Shown: piece by piece, positions 26,156-35,808 of the stretch
Position numbering within the stretch: the first letter of the stretch is position 1
Layout: each line of letters begins with the position of its first letter
Translations under genes and position numbers: made by a program
Origin: Pseudochelatococcus sp047501465
GTDB lineage: Bacteria; Pseudomonadota; Alphaproteobacteria; Rhizobiales; Beijerinckiaceae
DNA length: 64,000 nt
Assembly (NCBI RefSeq): GCF_047501465.1
Contig: NZ_JAZDRL010000001.1
Coordinates: forward strand, 496,001 to 560,000
Direction of reading: 5' to 3'
The notes under the pieces: generated by a model
The model's input: the letters and a program-made list of their open reading frames with translations, nothing else
Databases searched by the model: none
What the model was told of the DNA's origin: nothing

Positions 26156-26782
26156 GCATCATTTCCCTTTATTAGCATTGGATGAAAGCATCGATGCTAA
26201 TTGGTAAGAACTCAACGCAGTGTCTGGCTTGTTATTGCTCTGAGTTGAACCTGAGGTGGTATGAGTAAGTGCAATTTGAGTAGCAATCTAATCCACGGAT
26301 GATGCAATCTGTCCCATCGGATTTCCGCAAATGTATGCAGGCTTGAATATATATCGATAACAATCATGGAACATTGAACGCTAAACAGCGAGAAAGAAAA
26401 AATGTTCTTCTAAGTCCGCTCGCTTCAACGACTTGTATAAATATAAAATAGCAAGCATCAGTTTTTGGGAAGCTGTCGTTCTACCACTGAACTACGCCCG
26501 CATTTTAAGCATCATGACGCCCACCATCAGATGAGTAAGCACCTATAGCTGTTGGACGCCTAAATCAGGTAACCCTTTTTTGTCTCTGTGACAATCACCT
26601 GCATTCATTAATACCAATTATTTTAGCAACGCATCGAGCAGATATAATGCGCCATCTTTCGGGGTAGCGGCTGCAGATGCGCATATAGACAGCACCATGA
26701 TTGTGGGCCTGTGCAACACAGACCCGCAATCATGGATGTTTATCAGAATGTCATCTCGCAACTGGATCAAAGAGTATTATTG
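26156..26782. other. Non-coding AT-rich stretch with a half tRNA-Gly
   Basis: No ORF here looks coding. The only recognisable item is the 37-nt half tRNA-Gly at 26465-26501. The rest is AT-rich and may contain the end of an integrated element. Confidence 0.6.
26465..26501 (-). repeat. 5' half of tRNA-Gly(CCC), probable integration scar
   Basis: The minus strand is identical to the first 37 nt of the intact tRNA-Gly at 35265 (acceptor 5' strand, D arm and anticodon loop to the base after the anticodon). It then leaves the tRNA sequence, so it cannot be functional. A fragment ending in the anticodon loop is a classic product of tRNA-targeted integration or of a later rearrangement. Its orientation is inverted relative to the intact tRNA. 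Confidence 0.85.
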
Positions 26783-28435
26783 TCAAGGAAAGAGCTTTTC
26801 AGCAATCTTGGCCATTCTTAAAACCGACGCACCCCAATAATCAACATTATCATCAAATATACTGATATTGCCTGTGCGCTCAAAGAGTTCTACCAATGGA
26901 GTAAGTTCGCTCCCTGGTAAATAAACTTGTTCTTTGTTTGCATCAGTTAGTTTTTTCTTAAAGCTCATCCTATTTCGTATTCCGTTGAAAATGCTATCAT
27001 CGAGCTTTTCAAACTCGGTATCGGATAATTTTGTCAAAAGCCGGATATCAAGGCGTTCCTTGTTCTCATCTGTCAAGCTATTCAGTGTTTCTGCCTTGAG
27101 GTTCTCTAGTATATTGTCTGGCAAGACAGAGAATACCAAAGCATCGAAGCCCTCAATTCCGGCAGGCAGATGGGTGTTAAGGTAATCATCCTTCAGGTAT
27201 TTTTCCAGGTGTTCTTTCAGTTGTTCTTCTTTAACAAATGGCAGCTGAAGGAAAAGATCTTTATTGAATTCATTGTTAGCGAATATGAAACCCTGAAGTA
27301 ATCTGATCTTTACCGCATGAGATTGAACACGCGGGTCATGCAGAAGAAGAACCTTCAAGAGCTTGAGCTGCTGATCCGTGTCCGCGCCCTTCCAGTAATC
27401 GTCGATGCGTTTCTCCGTCACGTGCTGTCGCATATCTTCATGCGGGAGAAGAGCCCTGAAGAGCTCGAGCTGCTGATCCGTGTCCGCGCCCTTCCACCAT
27501 TGGTCGATGCGGTCCTTCGTCACGTGCTTTCGCATATCTTCATGCGGGAGAAGAGCCTCGAGGAGCTCGAGCTGCTTATACGTGTCCACGCCCTTCCAGC
27601 ATTGGTCGATGCGGTCCTTCGTCACGTGCTTTCGCATATCTTCATGCGGGAGAAGAGCCTCGAGGAGCTCGAGCTGCTTATACGTGTCCACGCCCTTCCA
27701 GCATTGGTCGATGCGGTCCTTCGTCACGTGCTTTCGCATATCTTCATGCGGGAGAAGAGCCTCGAGGAGCCAGAACTGCTTATACGTGTACACCCCCTGC
27801 CAGAAATTGTCGATGCGGTCCTTTGTCACGTGCTTTCGCATATCTTCATGCGGGAGAAGAGCCTCGAGGAGCTCGAGCTGCTGATCCGTGTCCGCGCCCT
27901 TCCAGTAATCGTCGATGAGTTCCTTCATCACGGGCTGTGGCATATCAGCATGCGGGAGAAGAGTCTCGAGGAGCCAGAACTGCTTATACGGGGCCGCCCC
28001 CTGCCAGAAATCGTCGATGCGGTCCTTTGTCACGTGCTGTCGCATATCTTCATGCGGGAGAAGAGCCCTGAAGAGCTCGAGCTGCTGATCCGTGTCCGCG
28101 CCCTTCCAGTATTGGTCGATGCGGTCCTTCGTCACGTGCTTTCGCGTCTCAGTATGCGAGAGCTGATCCTTAAGGTACACTAACTGTTCTTTCTTGGTTT
28201 TGCCTTGCTGGTTTTGCACCTCACGCTTCTCTGACCCGTCATCTCGGACACTGCTGAGCGCGTGAACCTCACGCCCCTCAAGCGGAGTATTCTGAGAATT
28301 GTTTGCAGAATCTATGATAGACGTTCCTTGAGAAGAGGAGATGACAAGGGAATCGCCTTGATTAGCCTGATTAGGATTAACCTGACGATCTTGCGTCACA
28401 TCAGTCAAAGCTCGAGAGCCAAACGCGTCTACCAT
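26783..28435 (-). CDS. Protein with eight 34-residue helical repeats (TALE-like register)
   Basis: A 550-residue protein; AAGGA lies 7 nt before the ATG at 28435. Residues 1-100 are Gln/Ser/Asn-rich and probably disordered, ending in a half repeat (QLVYLKDQLSHTETRKH). Residues 101-372 are eight contiguous 34-residue units, e.g. VTKDRIDQCWKGVDTYKQLE followed by LLEALLPHEDMRKH. Variation clusters at repeat positions 8-9 (QY, DF, DY, NF, QC, QC, QW, DY) and 13-17 (ADTDQ, AAPYK, VYTYK, VDTYK). Residues 373-550 are helical and acidic. Without gaps the repeat aligns with the TALE consensus at T2, L19, E20, L25, L26 and P27, but it lacks the GG after the variable pair. An alpha-solenoid of another kind is possible. 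No secretion signal is evident, and no family is named with confidence. Confidence 0.8.
   Translation of the reverse strand: MVDAFGSRALTDVTQDRQVNPNQANQGDSLVISSSQGTSIIDSANNSQNTPLEGREVHALSSVRDDGSEKREVQNQQGKTKKEQLVYLKDQLSHTETRKHVTKDRIDQYWKGADTDQQLELFRALLPHEDMRQHVTKDRIDDFWQGAAPYKQFWLLETLLPHADMPQPVMKELIDDYWKGADTDQQLELLEALLPHEDMRKHVTKDRIDNFWQGVYTYKQFWLLEALLPHEDMRKHVTKDRIDQCWKGVDTYKQLELLEALLPHEDMRKHVTKDRIDQCWKGVDTYKQLELLEALLPHEDMRKHVTKDRIDQWWKGADTDQQLELFRALLPHEDMRQHVTEKRIDDYWKGADTDQQLKLLKVLLLHDPRVQSHAVKIRLLQGFIFANNEFNKDLFLQLPFVKEEQLKEHLEKYLKDDYLNTHLPAGIEGFDALVFSVLPDNILENLKAETLNSLTDENKERLDIRLLTKLSDTEFEKLDDSIFNGIRNRMSFKKKLTDANKEQVYLPGSELTPLVELFERTGNISIFDDNVDYWGASVLRMAKIAEKLFP
27320..28135 (-). repeat. 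Tandem array of eight 102-bp units inside the gene
   Basis: Period of exactly 102 bp. The units at 27538-27639 and 27640-27741 are identical; others differ by clusters of substitutions. Such an array invites slipped-strand or recombination changes in repeat number without loss of frame. Both strands stay open through it, so spurious ORFs run antisense. Confidence 0.92.
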
Positions 28436-28571
28436 TCCTGTTTCCTTATAATAAGTAATAAAACATTAATTGAATCGATTATATCCAAATCTAAAAAGAT
28501 GTCCATAGCGCACCACAATTTGGTCGCAATTAAAGCGCTTTTGGAGCAGATAGAACTTACTTCTGATGCAG

Positions 28572-29447
28572 CAATATAATGCCACTCGACACGGGCTTTA
28601 TCGGCCCAGTTCAGGATGGCATTGCTGGTGAACTCACTACCGTTATCGCTCACAATCATCCGGGGTTTGCCGCGCTCGGCCATGAGATGGTCCAGCTCTC
28701 GAGCAACACGCGCCCAATAGCAACGTATCGGCAATAAGCGCAAGGTTCTCACACGTGCAATCATAAACGATTGTCAGGATGCGAAAGCGGCGATCATCCA
28801 TGAACAGGTCGTATATGAAACCCAGTGATCAGCGCTCGTTTATTTGTGCATCCAATGTATCCAAAAAAGCGGTCTCCACTTTTTGGTTTGATGCAATAGG
28901 CTTCAGCGGAATTGGTATGAGTGTCCGCGTCCCCATTGCCCTCTTCCTGCCACCTCTTTTGCGCATAGTGAACCATTCCTCGCGGTTCACAGTATGGCTT
29001 GAGCAGAACATGCAATCGACGATAGCCAAACCAGCGTTATTCACGCGCAAGTACTATTAGACGTTTGCGTAGATTGCGGTCATGGGGGAGCGTGGACATG
29101 CAGCATCAGTCAATGGTTCTACACGCCCGCCGTTCGCTCATTCCATGACTTTCAATGAGATGAGCGGCAGTATTACTGCTCGACTGCGGACGTTACTATT
29201 TCCTTTCCAGAAGATCCTTCAAGGCGATACTGTCCAACATTGCACGCACTTCAGCTCGGCGTTTTTATCTTCCAATGCATGCGGTCGATTGGTCTCGCTG
29301 GCATCGCTGATGCCATGCTTGAGGCAAAGCTCCGCAACAGTAATGCCTGCTTCGTGCTCCTTCAAAATGCTGATGATCTGTTGTTATGAAAAACGGTTGC
29401 GCTTCATGTTCCAGTCCTTAAAGGCCAGAACAAACTTAAATATGGAT
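28572..29447 (-). mobile_element. Decayed IS407-like element, remnant
   Basis: Minus-strand reading starts at the orfA start region (29414): MKRNRFS, TAA, then QQIISILKEHEAGITVAELC LKHGISDAS-like sequence [two adjoining pieces], followed by orfB fragments in several frames (VHYAQKRWQEEGNGD, VARELDHLMAERGKP, MIVSDNGSEFTSNAILNWAD). It ends at WHYIA near 28572, where family members continue to the last catalytic Glu. Stops and frameshifts are numerous. It lies ~140 bp upstream of the repeat-protein gene, separating that gene from the next. Related copies: 34331-34990 and the stub at 6303. Confidence 0.8.
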
Positions 29448-29722
29448 TAAGACAAATTGGAATAGAGTATAAGATTTGGATATAAAAGTATTGCAAACGC
29501 ATTACAAAACATTATGATTGATTCAATCACATTTTTCTCTTCAATAAGCATCGCTGCAACAATCGTCTTTTAATTCAATTAATGTTCCCATAGTATTAAT
29601 TGCTATCTACTTCATATGAAAAAATAAATTATGATTGCAAAATAAAACATAACTTAAGCGATAAAAACAACTTGCCTCATTGCCCGCATTGCGATCACAT
29701 TATGTAAAAATGGGGTAATATC
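29448..29722. other. AT-rich leader of the LprI/peptidoglycan-binding gene
   Basis: Very AT-rich with no coding potential. It is likely to hold the promoter of the gene at 29723; GGGG-type Shine-Dalgarno sequence (TGGGG) lies 8-10 nt before that ATG. Confidence 0.4.
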
Positions 29723-32700
29723 ATGCTAAAAAAACCGATTCTACTGGGATCGCTATTTTGTGTTTCTGCCACCAATACAATGGCTCAGGGACCCGATATA
29801 TTTGGCGGTATTATCGGCGGAATAATGGCTGCCGCACAAGCTCAAGCAGCGCAAGACGCGTGGGCACGAGAATCCCCAACCCATAGATATTGTCTACAAA
29901 AACTCCTCTCACGCGACGGCGTGGATTTTCGGCGGCTGATCCAGGCTGGCGTAGAACCTTCAGCCCGGCAGCTTTCACACTTACATCAGGAATGTGCGAA
30001 GCTTAACCCTTCAAACCTCAAATCGGGTATTCGTTGCACAGTCCCAGATTCTTCTGGCAGAGAGGTTCCATCTGTTTGCAATCAACGCTTTGCACGTGCA
30101 ACAGGTGAATCTACTCCCACTCCTATGGATACTGAAGAGGCGGTCAATTATTACGCACGCGGTGGAAAGGTTATTATTGCTGAAATCGAAAATGATGCTG
30201 GCAAGCGCGCCCGGCGAGAAAAAGCCGAAACAGCAAGCTATCTAGCAGGACTGACAGTTTTAAAAACTGAAATTGAGCCTTACCGAAGCTCCCAATCCGA
30301 GCATGTGCGAAATTTTACCCAGTCCCTTGTAAAACGCATCTCAGCCGCATCATCAGCCCCTACTATCTCAAGAGATACTTATGAACGTATCCGGCAGGAT
30401 ATTACGCAGCTCAAATATTTTGAAAGCGCAGAGCTTATGCGTCTTGCAGCTCTTGAAAAGCTTGCATCATTCAAGGCAGAAATAGAAAAGCGGCCAATAG
30501 ATAACAACTTCACTGATGAACTGGATATTTTAAAGAAAGAATATCTTTCTCTAACCAATCAACCCGCTATGAAACCTGATGCAAATACTGCTGTTAAAAC
30601 TGGCACTATCTTGCAAGGCCCTACTTTTGATTGCAAAAAAGCATCAACAGCATTTGAAAAAACGGTTTGTTCCAGCCCCGAGTTGCGCCAGCTCGATATT
30701 GAAATATTCCAGCCATATTATATCCTCCGCTACGCTTACCCTGCCGAGCGTGAATCATTGCGGCAGGAAGCGATTGATCATGCAAAGAACCTTGTTCAAT
30801 CATGCAATCTAGGCAGTTCAAAGCAACTTGCTGAAAAACAACAAAAAGCAGCAATAAACTGCTTGTCTTCCCTATATCGCACACAACGCGATACCTGGCG
30901 CGAACGCATAATGCGTGAGTTGCCGCAGGACGTCTATGATGAAGTCTCCCGCTCTCCCGCTGAGCATATCCGCCTACAGGAGATGCTGCAAAGAGCAGGC
31001 TATATAGACACAAATGAAACCATTGACGGTATATATGGAATTAATACAAGAAACGCGATTCTTTCTCTCCAAGCATCAGCTGATTTACCACAATCTGGCT
31101 ATATGACACGGGAAACAGAGAAAGCATTATTGCAAAAACATGCCGGAAAAGAACAGCCTGTAAAATTCACGGAGAAAGACAGCACGATCATTAGAAAAAT
31201 TGCTGATCCTCATAGTCGCTATACTGCCCTTGAAGCACGGATAGATGAATTTAATCAAGGCAAAAATCGCAAAGAATTAGCGCTGGCTCGCATCGATGAT
31301 GCGAGGAGGTTCTTGCATGATATTGAGGGAATGACATTGTCTCCTGACATGCAGGCCAAGGTTGCAAAGCTTTCCGAGATCGTAGACGCAGTGCAACCCG
31401 ATGATGATGGATCAAATCTTGTTCAGGCGACTGAAGCCATATCAGCCCTCAGGACAGATATTGAAAATGTAACAATAGTCACCAAGGCGACCACAGATAA
31501 AAACAAATTCCTCATCGATGGCGAACTTGATGACATTATTTTATTATACAACTCATCGGCTTCTGCACCTTCTGTTGTTAAGAACCTGCGGGGGATATTG
31601 TTTTTGAAGGCTCCAAGGCCAAAGCATGCAAAATCGGCAAGGATCAATTTAAACGTGAGCAACTTAAAGCTCTAAATGTGCACATGGAAAAGTGGAAACA
31701 GGAATTCCAAGAATCAACTCCAGGCTGCAACATTGCATCCTCTAATAGCTATGATCTGCTTATATTCAAGCGCGGGGAGCTGTTAAAAGAAAAGCCATCC
31801 AATGTGGCGAGTTTACTTTCTGCTGTAGAAAATGACCACTTCAGTCAGATGCTGCTCTTGCTCGCCTCTGAAGTGCGCAACCTGACACAGCAAGAAGCCA
31901 TCAGATCTGCCGAAATTGAAGGCTATATCCAGAAGGAAATAAAAGGGTTTGGCGCTGTTTCAATCAACGCTGAATCCGCAATGGTCTGTATGACTGTCCC
32001 TGAGCCGTCAATTCACAAAGCCCTTTTGAAAAAACATTCGGGTTTACTTGAAGAGGCTCTTTCATCCCCTCCCTCATTCATTCCAACAACGGCTGAGGGC
32101 GCATTTATTTCGGCGCAACGTGGCCAATGCTGTGCAATTTATGGTTCTTCGGCGGATTTGAAGCTCATTATTGATGGCATGAAACGTGAAAAGATAAACA
32201 ATAAATTCTTGCCAATCTGGTTTTCACCCGAAGATGTGCTTTTGTCAGGAAAAAGCATTGAACAGCAAAACACCTTATTGGCCCAGCAAGAAACCGATCA
32301 ACGCAGACGCTTAGAAGACGAACAAAAGTTAGCGCTTGAAAAAGAGAAGTCAGACGGAACTGCCCGCCGGTCAAAGGAGGGCAGTTTACGTAAACAATAT
32401 GGTGTTATGGCGAGGGCCTTTGAAGGAAAATTATCCGAAGAAATAAATAATTTTCTCAATCTGAAAGAAGATCGCGCAGGCCGGAAATACCCTAGTTTAG
32501 CCAGTTGGTATGGTTGGCATCTCAGCAATAAATGGGAATTAGTCAGCGTAAATACAGTTTTGCTCGATTATGGAACATCAGAATATAAAGGGCGAACCCT
32601 GGAAACAGCTTTCGCAACATCTGAAATCAGGCTGAGAAACCGCATCTTGGGTGAATATAAAGATAGCTGCTATATTACTGGGTTTGTTGCAGATCCAGAA

Positions 32701-32808
32701 TTTCAGATGGAGCGTGAGCCGTTTGAAGTTACATGTAAGGACTCGGAAAGCGCTCTCCTTGCATATAAACGGGGAGCGCGCTTCATAAGCCGCTGGAACG
32801 TGGAATAA
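29723..32808 (+). pseudogene. Secreted LprI-like/peptidoglycan-binding protein, split by a one-base frameshift
   Basis: Two frames form one protein of about 1,028 residues. The first (29723-31675) has a signal peptide (MLKKPILLGSLFCVSATNTM-AQ), an LprI-type Cys motif near residue 302 (DCKKASTAFEKTVCSSPELR) and a PG_binding_1 domain at about 417-470 (GIYGINTRNAILSLQASADL). The frame is lost at the G5 run 31590-31594. One extra G restores GDIVFEGSKAKACKIGKDQF, which runs into the second frame (31678-32808) with a coiled coil (LLAQQETDQRRRLEDEQKLA). A sequencing error in the homopolymer or a phase-variable tract would explain it as well as true decay. A periplasmic or envelope role is inferred from the domains. 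Confidence 0.72.
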
Positions 32809-32864
32809 AGGTGAACCTGCTCGGATCATTAGTTTACCAATTTAAAATAGGTTTGGATTTGATT

Positions 32865-34040
32865 GTGAAATACGATGCCCTTACCATTGATACTCAGGTG
32901 ATCTACTCCAATGACCTAGAGTTGGACACAGGGTTAGTGGGTCAGCTGAGTCAATTCAAGGACGGTTTGGTCAAGTTCCTACTGTCAGAAATCACAGTGC
33001 GCGAGCTACACAAGCCTCTAAATGATAAAGCAAAGTCTACGCTTGATGCGCTGAATAAAGCGATTAAATCTGGCCAATCAAACCGCCAATTTACCGAGCA
33101 ACAGATCCTTGACTTGGAGGGCACCAGAGATGCGATGGTAAAGCCTTATAAACATGCGGCGAGTCAACTATCTGAATTTGCCGCTAGGACCGGCGCGGAA
33201 ATGATTGCGGCAGACACCGTCGATGTGAAATCCCTGTTAGATCGATATTTCAAAAACGAAGCACCATTTGCCAGCAAGAGTAAGAAAAATGAGTTTCCGG
33301 ATGCCATCGCGCTACTTACCTTGGAATGTTGGGCCATCCAAAAACAAAAAAGGATTCTAGCAATCAGCAATGATGGAGACTGGAAATCCTTTGCTGATCA
33401 AAGCGAGTACATCGATGTTGTTGAAGATCTTGGAAAAGCTCTCTCGATACTGAACGAATTGGCGGAGGAAACTATTCCTTTAGCCCAGAATGTGTTGGCT
33501 TTGCTCAGCGCCCCTGATCCTGACCCTGACCTAACGGGACGCATACAGTCACTATTGGAAAGTGCAGTGGAGGCGGAGTCCCCTTATATCGAGTTTGATG
33601 GGCCGATGCCAGGAGAAGACGAAGGTGCATGTTTATCTTTGGTTGACTTCGAAATTACTGGATTAGATGACCATAGCACGAAAATTGATATTGTTCGTGT
33701 TGGCACGCAAGGTTTTGCCTTTCGTGTCCCCGTCCACATCACTGCAAACGTCCATGTGGAAATCAGCTTTTCAATTAGAGATTCGATCGACAAGGATTAC
33801 GTCCCTATGGGTTCGACATCGGTCGAGCAGGAGACCGAGTTCGACGCCTTCTTGCTGCTTGAGATTAGCCACTTCTTAAATGACGAAGAGGATGATACGT
33901 CAATTATCTATAATATCGACAACGTTGAACTCTTGAATTCCCCGAGTTCTATTGATTTGGGCTACATCGATTATTCCCTAGCAGAGCCTGATTATGATTT
34001 TGAAATAGAGCACATGCTTGAGGATCATGAGAGGCGTTAA
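32865..34040 (+). CDS. PIN-domain protein (DUF4935-like)
   Basis: A 391-residue protein from GTG 32865 (MKYDALTIDTQVIYSNDLEL). A start at GTG 32811 is also in frame, but the residues it adds (NLLGSLVYQFKIGLDLI) are not typical of the family. Acidic PIN residues: Asp in TIDTQ, Glu in SEITVRELHKP, Asp in KNEFPDAIALL and Asp in ILAISNDGDWKSFAD. It is thus a likely Mg-dependent RNase of the PIN fold, about residues 1-190. The C-terminal half (ACLSLVDFEITGLDDHSTKI) is beta-rich and unassigned. It starts 2-56 nt after the LprI-like gene. No antitoxin gene is obvious; a stand-alone defence or RNA-decay role is speculative. Confidence 0.75.
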   Translation: MKYDALTIDTQVIYSNDLELDTGLVGQLSQFKDGLVKFLLSEITVRELHKPLNDKAKSTLDALNKAIKSGQSNRQFTEQQILDLEGTRDAMVKPYKHAASQLSEFAARTGAEMIAADTVDVKSLLDRYFKNEAPFASKSKKNEFPDAIALLTLECWAIQKQKRILAISNDGDWKSFADQSEYIDVVEDLGKALSILNELAEETIPLAQNVLALLSAPDPDPDLTGRIQSLLESAVEAESPYIEFDGPMPGEDEGACLSLVDFEITGLDDHSTKIDIVRVGTQGFAFRVPVHITANVHVEISFSIRDSIDKDYVPMGSTSVEQETEFDAFLLLEISHFLNDEEDDTSIIYNIDNVELLNSPSSIDLGYIDYSLAEPDYDFEIEHMLEDHERR

Positions 34041-34255
34041 AGGGCGACGAGGTTCAGGCAGGCTGTGCGCCCTGGCATTGACGAATGACTGCTCTTACAG
34101 GATTGCCTTGACCTCGACGTCGTACTGCCGTCAATCTGCTTTCCGCCCAATATGTCAGTCGCTTTGTCATAGCGTTCGCTTCTGACGCGCACCACAAAGC
34201 AGTCTTCCCCCTTTAATGTTAGGGCAGAGCCACCGCCGGTTTCCTGTATTTGCAC
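34037..34255 (-). CDS. Small hypothetical protein, convergent with the PIN gene
   Basis: A 72-residue ORF from GTG 34255 with AGGAG 7 nt upstream, reading MQIQETGGGSALTLKGEDCF and VVRVRSERYDKATDILGGKQ. The last ~20 residues are Ser/Arg-rich. Its end overlaps the PIN stop codon. The strong ribosome binding site is the main support; no family is recognised and it could be a remnant. Confidence 0.33.
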   Translation of the reverse strand: MQIQETGGGSALTLKGEDCFVVRVRSERYDKATDILGGKQIDGSTTSRSRQSCKSSHSSMPGRTACLNLVAL

Positions 34256-34330
34256 GCTACACTCCTACTACTACGATAAAAACGTTTTGAGCCATTGATG
34301 ATGACCTTTCCCCTTTGGCTTAACTCCTAT

Positions 34331-34990
34331 TGAAGTTCGTTCTGGTTATTGAAGGACCAGAATATGAAGCGCAACCGTTTTTCAGAAGAGCAGATCATCA
34401 GTATTTTGAAAGAGCACGAAGCAGGCATTTCTGTTGCCAAGCTTTGCCGCAAGCATGGCGTCAGTGATGCTAAGCGACTGCGGACATTAGAAGATAAGAA
34501 CGCCGAGCTGAAGCAAATGCTTGCCGATGTGATATTGGACAATGTCACCGTGTAGGATCTGCTGGAAAAGAAATGATAATGACCATAGCCAAGGTAAAGC
34601 TGCCACTCGTCTCATTGAATGTCAGGGAATAAGCGAACGGCGGGCGTGTAAAGCCATTGACTGCTGCCGCATGACCATTCGCTACAAGTCCACACGCCCC
34701 ATGACCGCAATCTGCGCAACGTCTAATCGCACTTGCCCATGAGTGCTTCTGATTTTACTAGCGGCGATTGAACGTTCTGCGCAAACGCGAAGGTCATAAC
34801 GTGAACCATAAGAAGCTCTTTCGCCTGTATCGCGAGGAACGGCTCATCGTGCACAAAAGGGGCGGCAGGAAGAGAGCAATCGGAACGCGAGCGCCCGTCC
34901 TGGTTCCACTGAAGCCTAACACAAGCGCAGGTCACTGGATTTGCCTCGGATCAGTTCACGCCTGGTCACCGTTTTCCGCATTCTGACCAC
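34331..34990 (+). mobile_element. Decayed IS407-like element, second remnant
   Basis: Left end near 34331 (TTGAAGTTCGTTCTGG). orfA reads MKRNRFSEEQIISILKEHEA and GISVAKLCRKHGVSDA, then jumps with ~17 residues lost to TLEDKNAELKQMLADVILDN and a TAG. orfB survives as ATRLIECQGISERRACKAID, HNVNHKKLFRLYREERLIVH and a short FRILTTVDD-like piece near 34975, in shifting frames. It is the same family as 28572-29447 but less broken in orfA, and in the opposite orientation. Confidence 0.8.
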
Positions 34991-35264
34991 CGTCGATGAT
35001 TGTCCTGATGAATTGGAGGCAGGGCTACAAGGATAATCGGCAACACTCGCACCGACAAACATCCAACGAAATCGCTTCACCCAAGACGGTCGTTAACGCT
35101 GGGTAAAATGGAAAGCCCCTACCAATGACCGCAATCCCGGAGACATTCAACGCATTATAAACGCCAAAAACGGGATCAGTGTTGGATAATACCTGGGCAC
35201 AAGGTTAGCGGGGCGTTTTTTATTATTGCTGTTTTGGTTTGGTTTGATAAATAAATAGGGTATT
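34991..35264. other. Sequence between the IS remnant and tRNA-Gly, with a repeated 22-nt element
   Basis: No gene is visible. The element at 35184-35205 (GGATAATACCTGG then a CAAGGT ending) recurs at 6347-6368 with 19 of 22 bases the same; both lie just outside IS407-like remnants. It may be an unrecognised end of another element. Confidence 0.5.
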
Positions 35265-35339
35265 GCGGGCGTAGTTCAGTGGTAGAACGACAGCTTCCCA
35301 AGCTGTATGTCGTGGGTTCGATTCCCATCGCCCGCTCCA
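35265..35339 (+). tRNA. tRNA-Gly (anticodon CCC)
   Basis: A cloverleaf can be drawn by hand: acceptor GCGGGCG/CGCCCGC, D arm in TAGTTCAGTGGTAGAA, anticodon stem ACAGC/GCTGT enclosing TTCCCAA (anticodon CCC), T arm GTGGGTTCGATTCCCAT, discriminator T and encoded CCA. It reads GGG codons. A half copy lies at 26465-26501 in the opposite orientation, suggesting this tRNA family is an integration target. Confidence 0.95.
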
Positions 35340-35808
35340 GTTTTATCCAATACGTCAATGTACCAAATGGGGTGCAGCAAGCGGTGAAATTGGAACGAAT
35401 GGGCTGAAAAAGGGTATTCAGTAGCTTTGGGCGCAAGCAGCCTTCGCATAGATATTATGGCTCGCTCCTCACTATCAGGAAACGTATTCAACGCCCCCTT
35501 TGCCACAGTGAATCTTCGGGTCCGAAAACTACCCCGCTATAATAGGTTCGAGGTGTGATTTATCACATTCCCTCTCTGAAATTCTGTCTCATTTCATATT
35601 ACTGCCATGCAAAACGTTCATAACAGCAGCCTAGTTGGCGCAATTATCTGTCTCTGATTTATAAGAATAAGCATTAATTATAATAATTTCGATATAATAA
35701 AGATTTTTTATGCCCTTCGTTTTTATGCAAAATTGATCAGCTCTTGCCTACGCAATAATCTGATGTTTATGGTTCAAGCATCACACTATGCATAGTTTAG
35801 GAGTCATG
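35340..35808. other. Intergenic region between tRNA-Gly and the Glu-type dehydrogenase
   Basis: AT-rich, no convincing ORF. The open frame antisense to the tRNA is a shadow of the tRNA. The last ~150 nt probably contain the promoter of the dehydrogenase. Confidence 0.5.

Noticed and set aside
27317..28183. Long plus-strand ORF (288 residues) of repeats across the repeat gene
   Set aside because: It is antisense to the 102-bp array; because the period is a multiple of 3, every frame that is open in one unit stays open. The minus-strand gene has the better start and coding sense.
35176..35436. ORF antisense to tRNA-Gly
   Set aside because: The frame runs through the reverse complement of the tRNA (the familiar GIEPTTYSLGSCRSTTELRP shadow), not a protein gene.
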